62,340 bases of DNA, taken from NCBI GenBank assembly GCA_012960225.1, contig DUBS01000019.1:65325-127664 (forward strand), given 5' to 3'. This DNA is from Gemmatimonadota bacterium. Lineage in GTDB: Bacteria; Gemmatimonadota; Gemmatimonadetes; Longimicrobiales; Gaopeijiaceae. Below, in pieces: positions 26,880 through 35,676 of this stretch (positions within the stretch are counted from its first letter, which is position 1; every line of letters starts with the position of its first letter). A program made the position numbers and the translations under genes. The notes below the pieces were generated by a model. It ran no database searches. It was not told where the DNA came from and saw only the letters and a list, made by a program, of their open reading frames with translations.

Positions 26880-29167
26880 TTCCTCATCGCATTAAACAGT
26901 AAGGGCCACGTCGCAACAGTTTGTGCACGATAATTCGGCTGGAAACCAAACAGGACCAACGAACCTTCACCAATATCGGCTTCTAGGATAGCCGCCTCTC
27001 CTTCTATGTATTCTCCACCAAGTACCCAGCCTGAGAGCAGAGGGTCACCCTGCCCATAGCGGCCAACAATTCTAATTCTCGGGTCATCGACTTCGTATGC
27101 CATACTACTCCGCCAATACCACGCAGAGATCTCGTCTCTCATACCTTCGTTGATTTCCGATGCCGAATCGAGTTCAAGCCTTAGGATTGATCCAGGAATG
27201 TAGAACTCGGTATTCGGAAGGCCTGAAGTCAGATTAGAGATATCTAAGTCAAACAGTTCGGCCACAAAGTCTGTTGCGGCCTCAATGGCTATAACACGCC
27301 CCCCGTTTCGCACGAAACTGCTAACTGCCCGAACCCCTTGGTCACCTAAGCCACCCGTATATTGGCGAGGAAGTTCTCCTGAACGGAATCCGTTTCTAAT
27401 AGAGTTTGCGTCCTGCGCCTGGAAGAGTAAGACGTCGTAGTCATCCAGGGCGCCACTATGAATATCTGCATCATGAAGTGTGTCATACGCCATGTCATAT
27501 TGGTCCAGAACCCAGCGCTGCCACCCTGCCGGCATCGGCTCCTGCCATGATTTGTACATCGCCACTCGCGGTGCATCTACTTCATTCAGATGCGCCGGTA
27601 ATTGAAAATCAAAATCTGGTGCTGTGATGGGTTCGGACAATTCAACCCTAAGGTTCCCCTCAACCTCTACAGCCTCAAAATCGAGTAGATATCCGAATGT
27701 GTGTGCAGTCACGTCATACGGACGTTGAGGTGGCCCTCCTGGGTATTCGCGCAAATCTGGGTAGTGCTGTACCTCCAGCATTGAATTCGCAAAGCCTGCA
27801 TATGGCTGATTCATCGGGATGACATAACTCCCAGCCGGGAAGTCCACTCCATCCACTGAAAAAGCTTCCTGCGCCTCAGTTACTTCCACTTCTGACATGA
27901 CGAGTGACCGAAGTGCGTACTTCACACCGGTTTGGTTTGCCTGGTTACCTGGAATGACCCAGGCGTCCGGCCAGGCATCCCACTTGTCCACAGCACGCTT
28001 GTTGATGCCATAGAAGTTCTCTAGCCAGAACCGGCGATTGTTCGCGGCATTCGTGAGCAGTGCCAGGGCGCCAGAGTACTGGTAATCCACAATGTCAGGC
28101 AATCCCCACGGGCCACCTTCCCAGGGATTAGGGAAATTCCAAGACCGCTGGCTCGCATCGAAGTTCCGTCCGGGGCCTAATACCTCGGGCGAGATGTTCG
28201 TCGGCGACGCTATCCGTGCCGACGCTGTCTCTGAAAGAATTCGAGCAGCACCGTGATAGTGCATATAGGCCCGAGCGGGAGTGAACGCATCGTATTGGGC
28301 GTTCACCACGACTCCCTTTTTCCCCTGAGCTGTTAACTCAGCAGCCATGTAGGTACCAAGCTGACTGACCGCTGTTGTCAGAGCCGGATCAATGTTTGGT
28401 TCCCAAGGCTCGATATAGGGTGGAAAGAATATCCGAGCCCCATTACTTCCCATCTGATGCACATCATGTACTATGTGCGGATGCCAATCATTCTGGGCAC
28501 CTACGGTAAGAATAGTTTCGTCTTGCGTGAAAGCATACCAGTCTCGGTTGTTATCATGCCCGGTATAAAAGTGGTACAGCCAAGGAAGCGGGGCTGCCTC
28601 GAACTGCGTCCTTACATGCTCGTTATACCAGTCGTTCACCCACTGGAGACCATCTGGGTTCAGTGAAGGAATCTGCAGGAAGATCACATTATCCAGAATC
28701 TCGAGGATCCTTTCTTCATTAGACGAGGCCATGGTGTAAGCCAGCCGGGCTGCCATCTGACTGGGGCCTACTTCTGTTGAGTGGATTCCATGGGTGATCA
28801 TCGCAACAGCCTTACCATCATCGAAAAGATGATTGAGTTCTGACTCGCTTGAGATCATCCTCGGGTCTGCCAACTTCATTTGGATGTCTTGTAGCTCTGC
28901 TAGTCGGGCATGGTTTTCCGGACTCGTGATCGTGAGCATCACGAAAGGGTGACCGGTTGTCGTCATCCCAAGAGTGTCAACAATCACTCGCTGGCTTCTT
29001 TCAGCAAGTTCTTCATAGTACGAGGTCAACTCGTCCCAGTTGGCCAGCCTTCGGTCTGACCCCATCTCGAACCCGAAATACTGCTGAGGGGAAGGAATCT
29101 GCTGAGCTACAAGCGAGGGGGCTAAGATCACGAAGACACTAAGGATCGCTGTTAAACGTCGAGTCAT
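26876..29167 (-). CDS. Secreted M14 family zinc carboxypeptidase
   Basis: 763 residues with a signal peptide (LTAILSVFVILAPSLVAQQ, cleavage near 22). M14 zinc motif HGIHSTEVGPSQ (HxxE), PSLNPDGLQWVNDWYNEH, and the third ligand in HDVHQMGSNG. A long C-terminal region (from about 480) contains a glutamine-amidotransferase-like fold seen in many Gemmatimonadota/Bacteroidota M14 proteins (YDVLLFQAQD, VRNGGRVIAIE). Probably a periplasmic or secreted peptidase. First gene of a four-gene operon; divergent from the M28 gene across a 219-bp promoter region. Confidence 0.9.
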   Translation of the reverse strand: MTRRLTAILSVFVILAPSLVAQQIPSPQQYFGFEMGSDRRLANWDELTSYYEELAERSQRVIVDTLGMTTTGHPFVMLTITSPENHARLAELQDIQMKLADPRMISSESELNHLFDDGKAVAMITHGIHSTEVGPSQMAARLAYTMASSNEERILEILDNVIFLQIPSLNPDGLQWVNDWYNEHVRTQFEAAPLPWLYHFYTGHDNNRDWYAFTQDETILTVGAQNDWHPHIVHDVHQMGSNGARIFFPPYIEPWEPNIDPALTTAVSQLGTYMAAELTAQGKKGVVVNAQYDAFTPARAYMHYHGAARILSETASARIASPTNISPEVLGPGRNFDASQRSWNFPNPWEGGPWGLPDIVDYQYSGALALLTNAANNRRFWLENFYGINKRAVDKWDAWPDAWVIPGNQANQTGVKYALRSLVMSEVEVTEAQEAFSVDGVDFPAGSYVIPMNQPYAGFANSMLEVQHYPDLREYPGGPPQRPYDVTAHTFGYLLDFEAVEVEGNLRVELSEPITAPDFDFQLPAHLNEVDAPRVAMYKSWQEPMPAGWQRWVLDQYDMAYDTLHDADIHSGALDDYDVLLFQAQDANSIRNGFRSGELPRQYTGGLGDQGVRAVSSFVRNGGRVIAIEAATDFVAELFDLDISNLTSGLPNTEFYIPGSILRLELDSASEINEGMRDEISAWYWRSSMAYEVDDPRIRIVGRYGQGDPLLSGWVLGGEYIEGEAAILEADIGEGSLVLFGFQPNYRAQTVATWPLLFNAMRK

Positions 29168-29386
29168 TCAAACTCCTTCTATACCAAAGGGGCCCGGCGA
29201 TTCCGGGACCAAGCATGGTTTGTGGCGCGGCAGAAGATGGTACCGTAGCGTCCATGAGCTTGCAACGGAATCCCTGCCCCCGCTTCAGGTCTCTACCCGG
29301 GCTCCCTTCAAATCCAAGACAACTGTCCCACTCGCATCTGAATTGCTAAAGTGCGATCCTCTATCAAACCTTATCCGGAGGTCAGT

Positions 29387-31048
29387 GTGCGTAGGCTAAA
29401 CAGCTTCCTTGGCCTCATAGCTATCTTGGCTGCATGTAGTTCTGAATCAGACATAGGGACACCTAGATCGGGACCTGAGATTCCGGAACTGTCGGCCCGG
29501 GGAATTGCTGATCATATGCGGATCCTCGCATCAGATGATTTCTTCGGTAGAGGACCCGGACATCTTGGCGGCGACCTGGCCTCGGCATACATCGCCGAAC
29601 GATTCTCGGAGTACGGCCTGGAGGCTCCTGGGGGGTCATATTTTCAAACTGTACCCATGGTTGGTATGACCACAGATCCAACCACGGTAAAGCTATCTTT
29701 CACAGGATCAGGAGGTACAGTCACCCCGACATATCTAGACGACTTTGTACTCAACGCAGGGGATCCGCTTGCAGACAGGGTGGGTGGCGACGCTGAGCTT
29801 GTCTTTGCCGGATACGGCGCAATTGCCCCCGAAAACGAATGGAATGATTTCCAGGGCATTGATGTTCAGGGAAAATACCTAATGATCTTAGTGAACGATC
29901 CACCGGCTTCTCCTAGCGAACCAGATTTATTTGGTGGTGTCGCGATGACCTATTACGGCCGTTGGACATACAAGTACGAAGAGGCTGCCCGCCAAGGAGC
30001 TCTTGGTGCCATAATCGTCCATGAGACCGAACCAGCAGGTTACCCATGGAGCGTAGTGCGTGGTGGCTGGTCTGGGGAACAGTTCGCGCTACCTCTTAAC
30101 CCCACTGATACTCAACCAGCAGGAATGGTCGGGTGGGTCTCAGAAAGTGTGGCCCAAGGCGCTCTGGCAACTGCGGGCTATGACTATGAAGAACTCAAGA
30201 GCAGGGCGGCAATTCGAGGATTCACCGCAGTCGAGACTGGTATCACCGTAAGCGCAAGCGTTGAGAGCACCAGCCGTGATGTAGAGACGCGAAACGTAGT
30301 CGCTCTGCGGAGAGGTAGGACCCGGCCCGATGAATATCTCACTGTAACCTCCCATTACGACCACTTCGGTGTTGGCGAAAGCATTGCTGGTGATTCCATC
30401 TATAACGGTGCCTACGACAACGCCTCTGGTACCGCCTTACTCCTGGAGATCGCCCATGCTACCTCTGGCAGCCAGGCACCCCTAGGGCGTTCTGTCCTAT
30501 TCATCGCCACTGCTGCTGAGGAGCAAGGGCTACTCGGGGCCGAGCGATACGTGCGCTCCCCTATATACCCTCTCAGCCAAACTGTGGCAGAGATAAACTT
30601 GGATGGCGCCAATCTCTGGGGTCTCACCGATGATATCATTGTTCATGGAGAAGAGCGGAGCGAGCTAGGAAACTATGTTCGCCCCCGAGCCACCCAGCTT
30701 GGCCTCACTCTCAGGCCCGACGCTGAGCCAGAAAAGGGTTTCTTTTTCCGCTCTGATCACTTTCCGTTTGCGAAGGCGGGAGTTCCTTCCCTCTGGATCG
30801 AGCATGGTCGGGACTACCGTGGCCAACCGGCGGGTTGGGGAGCTCAGCTCCAGGCCGACTACACCGCTAATCGTTACCATGCACCGTCTGATGAATTCAG
30901 TGACGAGTTTACATTTGATGGAGCTGTACAGCAGGGCACTCTGCTACTTGCCGTATTATTCGATGTCGCGGCAGATGTAAGTTGGCCGAATTGGCATGTT
31001 GGTCAGGAGTTCAAAGGTGCGCGAGACGCTATGCTTGAGAACCGTTAG
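29387..31048 (+). CDS. M28 family metallopeptidase with PA domain, lipoprotein
   Basis: 553 residues from GTG 29387, chosen because GGAGG lies 5 nt upstream and it yields a clean lipoprotein signal (LNSFLGLIAILAACSS, Cys17); the frame also opens at GTG 29351. A PA-like insert (VFAGYGAIAPENEWNDFQGI, GKYLMILVNDPP) precedes the M28 catalytic domain: SHYDHFGVG, GAYDNASGTA, ATAAEEQGLLGAE, INLDGAN and SDHFPFAKAGVPSL. The C-terminus lacks extra domains. It should be a periplasmic aminopeptidase anchored to a membrane. Confidence 0.92.
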   Translation: MRRLNSFLGLIAILAACSSESDIGTPRSGPEIPELSARGIADHMRILASDDFFGRGPGHLGGDLASAYIAERFSEYGLEAPGGSYFQTVPMVGMTTDPTTVKLSFTGSGGTVTPTYLDDFVLNAGDPLADRVGGDAELVFAGYGAIAPENEWNDFQGIDVQGKYLMILVNDPPASPSEPDLFGGVAMTYYGRWTYKYEEAARQGALGAIIVHETEPAGYPWSVVRGGWSGEQFALPLNPTDTQPAGMVGWVSESVAQGALATAGYDYEELKSRAAIRGFTAVETGITVSASVESTSRDVETRNVVALRRGRTRPDEYLTVTSHYDHFGVGESIAGDSIYNGAYDNASGTALLLEIAHATSGSQAPLGRSVLFIATAAEEQGLLGAERYVRSPIYPLSQTVAEINLDGANLWGLTDDIIVHGEERSELGNYVRPRATQLGLTLRPDAEPEKGFFFRSDHFPFAKAGVPSLWIEHGRDYRGQPAGWGAQLQADYTANRYHAPSDEFSDEFTFDGAVQQGTLLLAVLFDVAADVSWPNWHVGQEFKGARDAMLENR

Positions 31049-31087
31049 CCAATGCCAGGTGCCTAGCGACGCTGCCATCCGACATTT

Positions 31088-31858
31088 CTAGAATCCCGTA
31101 GGCTGTTCTAAGAACTCCCAGCTCAAACCGAATCGTTCTTCCAGGTGTGCTCCCAAGGCCTTCACCCCAAACGTCTCCGTCGCATAATGTCCCCCCAAGA
31201 GAACAGATATTCCCAGCTCTACAGCATCAAAATACTCTGCATGACTGACCTCCCCTGTAATCAGGGCATCTAGGCCCAACCCAACTGACTCCTCCATGAA
31301 GGAACCTCCTGCTCCTGTTACCACCCCTATCCTCTCTATCACCTCTGGGCCACCCTCAATCAGCCGAACTGGGCCCTTGAGTATCAGCTCGAGTTCGCCT
31401 GCGAGCGCAGCGCTCGCCACACCTCCCTCTTTCCTTCCCCACCAACCGACATTCACACCTTGGTGCTCTCCGAACGGCCCCTCAATCTCCAGCCCTAAAG
31501 CCCTCGCCATAAGAATGCAGTTACCCACTTCTGGGTGGCTATCTAATGGCAAGTGGCAGGAATACAGAGAGACTCGGCCTTCGATTAGCTTACGAATCTT
31601 CCGGAAATGTCGACCCGTCACCGGCTGCAATCCCTTCCAAAAGAGCCCGTGGTGCACAATCAGTAGGTCCGCCCCCCGGTTTACCGCCTCACTGATAGTC
31701 GCCTCGGAAGCATCCACAGCAACAGCCACGTGCCCAACTTCGCCTGGGCCATCCACCTGCATGCCGTTCAGTGCGTGAGGATAGTCAGGATACTCCTCAA
31801 CCAACAACAAACCGTTAAGATATTGGAATATGGATTCTAATTTCATATTCAGCCCCAT
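31088..31858 (-). CDS. NIF3/DUF34 family dinuclear-metal protein
   Basis: 256 residues. LNGMQVDGPGEVGHVAVAVDAS, LLIVHHGLFW (metal HH), YSCHLPLDSHPEVGNC, GVVTGAGG and ITGEVSHAEYFDAVELG define the Nif3-like family, often annotated GTP cyclohydrolase I type 2; the biological role is not settled. This is the short form without the PII-like insert. ATG 31846 (MKLESIF), four codons in, has GGGG 7 nt upstream and may be the true start. Confidence 0.88.
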   Translation of the reverse strand: MGLNMKLESIFQYLNGLLLVEEYPDYPHALNGMQVDGPGEVGHVAVAVDASEATISEAVNRGADLLIVHHGLFWKGLQPVTGRHFRKIRKLIEGRVSLYSCHLPLDSHPEVGNCILMARALGLEIEGPFGEHQGVNVGWWGRKEGGVASAALAGELELILKGPVRLIEGGPEVIERIGVVTGAGGSFMEESVGLGLDALITGEVSHAEYFDAVELGISVLLGGHYATETFGVKALGAHLEERFGLSWEFLEQPTGF

Positions 31859-31991
31859 CGGTCAACGGTCGTGTCGAGAATATGTCTCTGTAACTCATTG
31901 TAGTACAGCAACTTATGCCCCATGAGGTGCCACACTTAGGGTGATCTGCGCTCAACGAAGTCCTGTAACACAAGGTAAGGCATCCGCTTCG

Positions 31992-32390
31992 TTAACCCCT
32001 CGGATTCTCTCCACCAGCGATTGCGGTGCCCTTTGATGCACTCCCCATGTTTACGGTCCCATTTAGGACCCCTCCCTCCTCAAGCTGCAGGCGACGAGCA
32101 TGTACGTCTCCCTCAATCTGGCTGGTTGCTTTTACTTCGAGGCGGGATGCCGCGACGATTGTCCCGGTAACCTTCCCTGATACAACGGCGTCCTGCGTAC
32201 TGATGTCTCCCTTAACCCAGGCAGCTTCTCCGACAACCACTGCCTTTCCTGCTCGGACACTACCCGTAATACTTCCTTCAATCCGTATGGACCCTTCAGT
32301 TTCGCAGTCCCCCACAACGGACATACCTGGCCCTATAATGGAGACGATCGCCTCCGGGGAAGGCTTATTGCCCCTTCGTTCACGTGCCAT
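31992..32390 (-). CDS. Bactofilin (polymer-forming cytoskeletal protein)
   Basis: 132 residues. The central segment of about 90 residues is a right-handed beta-helix of short repeats typical of bactofilins: IGPGMSVVGDCETEGSIRIE, GSITGSVRAGKAVVVGE, GSVSGKVTGT-like turns (VVSGKVTGTIVAAS) and EGDVHARRLQL. Tails at both ends are short and polar. Bactofilins polymerise without nucleotide and position envelope or chromosome-segregation proteins. It follows an M23 peptidase gene and parAB on the same strand, a linkage known in other bacteria. Confidence 0.92.
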   Translation of the reverse strand: MARERRGNKPSPEAIVSIIGPGMSVVGDCETEGSIRIEGSITGSVRAGKAVVVGEAAWVKGDISTQDAVVSGKVTGTIVAASRLEVKATSQIEGDVHARRLQLEEGGVLNGTVNMGSASKGTAIAGGENPRG

Positions 32391-32452
32391 TCGGCCTCTT
32401 TAATCTTTGGGCTTACCGAACAACAAGGTAGCCGCAACCTTTACCATAGGCA

Positions 32453-33235
32453 CTAATTGGGCTGCTCGACCATCGTCAGGGGGTCCAAGGCGTTCCCATT
32501 CAAAAGAATTTCAAAGTGCAAGTGTGGTGCAGTCGACTGCCCGCTGGAGCCGCTGAGGGCTATAACTTCCCGCTCTCTTACTTGCTGTCCCTGTTCAACC
32601 ACCTGAGCTGAGGTATGGGCGTAGACCGTACTATATCCTTCTCCATGATCAATCACCACGAAGAGCCCATAAACTTCGTCCGTCCCAACTTCCACCACCT
32701 TCCCGCCACCTGCAGCGCGAACATACGAATCAGTTTGCACAGCTATATCCAAGCCCGGGTGGTCCCCCTCCACCCCCTGCAGAAGCCCCTGCGTTATCAA
32801 ACCCTTCTCCGACAACGGCCATACGTTAGGTATTGTGGCCCCTCCGACTCCCACTCCCTCCGACTCACCCTCACTAGCACTACCTCCGAGAAGGGGAGGC
32901 CATATACCGCCACCACCACGTGGTAGCCTAGGGACAAGAAGAGCCCTGAGGCGAGCATACTGCGCTTCCGCTAACGCCAAGTCAGCAGCTATTGCTTCGA
33001 GGCGAACCTGCTCGCGACCCATCGCCTCCAAGCGAACCTCAAGATCCCTAACTTGGGAGGCGCGGGCTGAAAGATACCACCAGCTCCCAGCCATACCGAC
33101 AAACATGATTCCAGCCATAAACCCGACTACCATCAATATACGCAAGCGCCTGTAAGTTAGTCGGTACGAGCGAGTTACGCTTCCATCATCTGGAACCACC
33201 ATGATGGTTAGATCCCGCGGACCCAATGGGCTCAT
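32453..33235 (-). CDS. Membrane-anchored M23 family peptidase
   Basis: 260 residues: one N-terminal membrane segment (ILMVVGFMAGIMFVGMAGSWWYL, about 33-55), a coiled coil (VRDLEVRLEAMGREQVRLEA) and a C-terminal LytM domain with HPGLDIA, YAHTSAQV and HLHFEILLNG. The ligands H/D (HPGLD) and HxH (HLHFE) are intact, so it is probably an active peptidoglycan endopeptidase. ATG 33235 overlaps the parB stop as ATGA. With the adjacent bactofilin it may shape the cell wall at a defined site. Confidence 0.92.
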   Translation of the reverse strand: MSPLGPRDLTIMVVPDDGSVTRSYRLTYRRLRILMVVGFMAGIMFVGMAGSWWYLSARASQVRDLEVRLEAMGREQVRLEAIAADLALAEAQYARLRALLVPRLPRGGGGIWPPLLGGSASEGESEGVGVGGATIPNVWPLSEKGLITQGLLQGVEGDHPGLDIAVQTDSYVRAAGGGKVVEVGTDEVYGLFVVIDHGEGYSTVYAHTSAQVVEQGQQVREREVIALSGSSGQSTAPHLHFEILLNGNALDPLTMVEQPN

Positions 33236-34116
33236 TCACCAACCCTAGAAGATTCCTGGCCAGTCATAAGCTCGTATATACGCTCGAAATCTTCGGGGCC
33301 GTGGTATTGAATTTCGACAGTGCCCTTACGGCCTACTTGCTCTCGAATCGTAACTCGCGTAGAAAAATGATCCCTTAGCTGGCTTTCAAAGGCCTTCACC
33401 ATCGGGTCTGAGGTCGCGCGCGCCCTCCTCTGCCGCTTCCTCTTCCTTTTTGAAATACCGGACACCCTGCGTTCTACCTCTCTGACCGACCACCCTTCTT
33501 TCGCCGCTTGCTGCCCTAATTCGGCCGCCCGTAGTGCGTCATCGATCGCCAGTAGGGCTCGAGCGTGCCCCGCCGACAGGCTGCCATCCTCCACCAACCT
33601 GCGAACTGAGACGGGCAACTTCAGGAGCCTAAGTAAGTTTGCGACGGTTGAACGGTTCTTGCCCACCGCAGCCGCGATATCTGCTTGCTTCATGTCGAAC
33701 TGGTCACTCAGAGAAGCGTACCCTTCGGCCTCCTCAAGAGGATTGAGTGCCTCTCGCTGCAGATTTTCGACGAGGGCCAGAACTAAGAGGGTTTTGTCAG
33801 ATGCTTCCCGCACAATGCTTGGCACCTCGTCCCACCCTAGGATCCCGACCGCCCGCAGACGTCTTTCGCCAGCGATGAGCTCATAGTTATCCACTCCTAG
33901 TGCTGCGCGAACAACGATAGGCTGCAGAAGGCCATTCTCTTCGATCGACGATGCCAGTTCCTCTAATTCGGCTTGCACAAAACTCCGGCGAGGCTGCATC
34001 GGATTCGGTAAAATCGATCCAGTTCTAATCTTTTGCACTTCACCGGGCTGTAAGTCTGGCTCTAAATAGTCACCAAGCAGTGCTCCCAGTCCTTTTCCAA
34101 GACGGTCGTGGCTCAT
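33232..34116 (-). CDS. parB: Chromosome partitioning protein ParB
   Basis: 294 residues. N-terminal CTPase/ParB domain with NPMQPRRSF, ELASSIEENGLLQPIVVR and GERRLRA, then LVENLQREALNPLEEAEGY and the helix-turn-helix KQADIAAAVGKNRSTVANLLR. The C-terminus (about 235-290) holds the dimerisation helices. It loads at parS and spreads; a perfect parS lies 1.5 kb away at 35612-35627. The start overlaps the parA stop by 4 nt. Confidence 0.96.
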   Translation of the reverse strand: MSHDRLGKGLGALLGDYLEPDLQPGEVQKIRTGSILPNPMQPRRSFVQAELEELASSIEENGLLQPIVVRAALGVDNYELIAGERRLRAVGILGWDEVPSIVREASDKTLLVLALVENLQREALNPLEEAEGYASLSDQFDMKQADIAAAVGKNRSTVANLLRLLKLPVSVRRLVEDGSLSAGHARALLAIDDALRAAELGQQAAKEGWSVREVERRVSGISKRKRKRQRRARATSDPMVKAFESQLRDHFSTRVTIREQVGRKGTVEIQYHGPEDFERIYELMTGQESSRVGE

Positions 34117-34916
34117 GCTGAGAGCACTGGGCGCGACGCACTGGTTACCCTATTCCTCTGCGCCATCACTTCCTGAGCGAGCTCGAGGTAGGCCTGCGAG
34201 CCCCTAGAAAGAACATCATAAAGCACTATTGGTCTTCCAAAACTTGGGGCTTCAGCTAGCCTAACGTTTCTAGGTATGGCCGTCCGATAAACCTTGGCAC
34301 CAAAGTATTCCCGTGCTTCGGCTGCTACTTGTTTTGAGAGGTTTAGTCGACCATCGAACATCGTCAGCAATACCCCTTCGATGTGCAGCCGAGGATTTAG
34401 AGATCTCTGAACCAGGCGCACAGTATTCAGTAGCTGTGTCATCCCCTCTAACGCATAAAATTCACACTGAATCGGGATAAGGACTGAGTCTGCTGCAATA
34501 AGGGTATTAAGAGTAAGAAGTCCCAAAGAAGGAGGGCAATCCATAAGGATGTAGTCGTACTGACTTCGAATAGACACAAGCGCATCTCTCAAAACCGTTT
34601 CGCGATTTGAGGCGCTCACCAATTCGATTTCTGCCCCTACGAGATCCCTAGTTGAAGAGATAACATCGAGGCACGGGAAGTGGAGTTGCCTGACAACCGT
34701 GTCTTTTATGGATGTTCCCCGAACTAATACGTCATAGATCGTCTTGAGTTGATCGCTGTTTTCAATCCCTAGGCCGCTGGTAGCATTTGCCTGTGGGTCA
34801 ATATCAACAACAAGAGTACGCTTTTCGGCGACAGCCAAGGAGGCACCAAGATTGATCGCCGTGGTACTTTTACCAACCCCACCTTTCTGATTAGCGATCG
34901 CTATAACGTGCGACAT
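34113..34916 (-). CDS. parA: Chromosome partitioning ATPase ParA (Soj)
   Basis: 267 residues. Deviant Walker A in NQKGGVGKSTTAINLG with the signature lysine, DIDPQANATSGLG, and Walker B-like LMDCPPSLGLLTLN. It forms ATP-dependent dimers on DNA and moves ParB-parS complexes. First gene of the parA-parB-M23(-bactofilin) operon; 184 bp separate it from the divergent lipoprotein gene. Confidence 0.96.
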   Translation of the reverse strand: MSHVIAIANQKGGVGKSTTAINLGASLAVAEKRTLVVDIDPQANATSGLGIENSDQLKTIYDVLVRGTSIKDTVVRQLHFPCLDVISSTRDLVGAEIELVSASNRETVLRDALVSIRSQYDYILMDCPPSLGLLTLNTLIAADSVLIPIQCEFYALEGMTQLLNTVRLVQRSLNPRLHIEGVLLTMFDGRLNLSKQVAAEAREYFGAKVYRTAIPRNVRLAEAPSFGRPIVLYDVLSRGSQAYLELAQEVMAQRNRVTSASRPVLSA

Positions 34917-35118
34917 GAGCCCTCGGGAAACTAAACAATCCTGCTCTACCGGAGCGGGAGGGCAAGGAATATATCGTTATGACGGGTAACCCCGAAAGCC
35001 GGCCCCCACATATTTAACAGTGGGCCTCGGTCTTTCACGCTAAACTCCATAGATTCTCAACGCCTTCATGATAGAAAATGTCTTGTAGCATGAGAAGGCA
35101 ATGAACCGGAGGACGTTG

Positions 35119-35571
35119 ATGCGCACTCGCCTAATGAAAGGATTATCCCTGCTCTCATTAACCTTCTTGGGATGCGGTGATCCGATGCCTACTGGTCCTG
35201 ATCCCCTAATCGAGCCGTTCGTCGGCGATTGGGCGGCAACCGCATTCGTCTTGACGAGCTCGGTGTCAGACCAGGTTTCCATCGACCTCATTCAGCTCGG
35301 AGGGACCTTCAACCTCAACATTCAACCCAGTGGGAGTTACACCGCGATCCTCGTTTATGCGGGCCTAGGACAAACGGAAATAGGCACAATTTCTGTAACC
35401 GCCACCACGGTAGCGCTCAACCGAGAGTTCCCGACCAGAGAGAATGAAGTTTCGGCCTACCAATTTGTCGGTGACACCGTGTTGATCCTAGACGGCGATA
35501 CCGAATTCGACCTCGACTTCGACGGCCAAGAAGACCCCACACTCGCTCATTTCGAGCTCCTCCGTAAGTAG
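35119..35571 (+). CDS. Small secreted lipoprotein, unknown function
   Basis: 150 residues from ATG 35119, preferred over ATG 35101 because GGAGG (35108-35112) lies 6 nt upstream. Signal peptide with lipobox LTFLGC (Cys at about 16). The mature part is rich in short beta strands (GDWAATAFVLTS, GGTFNLNIQPSGSYTAILV, TISVTATTVALN), resembling lipocalin-like lipoprotein folds seen in Gemmatimonadota. No catalytic motif. I do not recognise the family. It lies between parA and parS. Confidence 0.75.
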   Translation: MRTRLMKGLSLLSLTFLGCGDPMPTGPDPLIEPFVGDWAATAFVLTSSVSDQVSIDLIQLGGTFNLNIQPSGSYTAILVYAGLGQTEIGTISVTATTVALNREFPTRENEVSAYQFVGDTVLILDGDTEFDLDFDGQEDPTLAHFELLRK

Positions 35572-35606
35572 CCGCTCACTCGGATAGGCCAGCGCGGCAT
35601 AGGCAC

Positions 35607-35632
35607 GGGACTGTTTCACGTGAAACAGTCCC
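35607..35632. promoter_or_regulatory. parS: parS centromere site within a 26-bp perfect palindrome
   Basis: TGTTTCACGTGAAACA (35612-35627) matches the conserved bacterial parS consensus exactly, apart from the position that varies among species. The symmetry extends to 26 bp (GGGAC at the left end, GTCCC at the right end). It sits in the 105-bp gap between the lipoprotein and mnmG, about 8 kb from oriC, as expected for a ParB loading site. The extended arms could also form a terminator hairpin for either flanking gene. Confidence 0.95.
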
Positions 35633-35676
35633 GATATAAACAATATAACTTATTGTTCTACAACGTGTTACAGAGC

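Noticed and set aside
34991..35035. Imperfect inverted repeat GGCCCCCAC / GTGGGCC upstream of parA
   Set aside because: Needs a bulge and has no T tract or known operator pattern.
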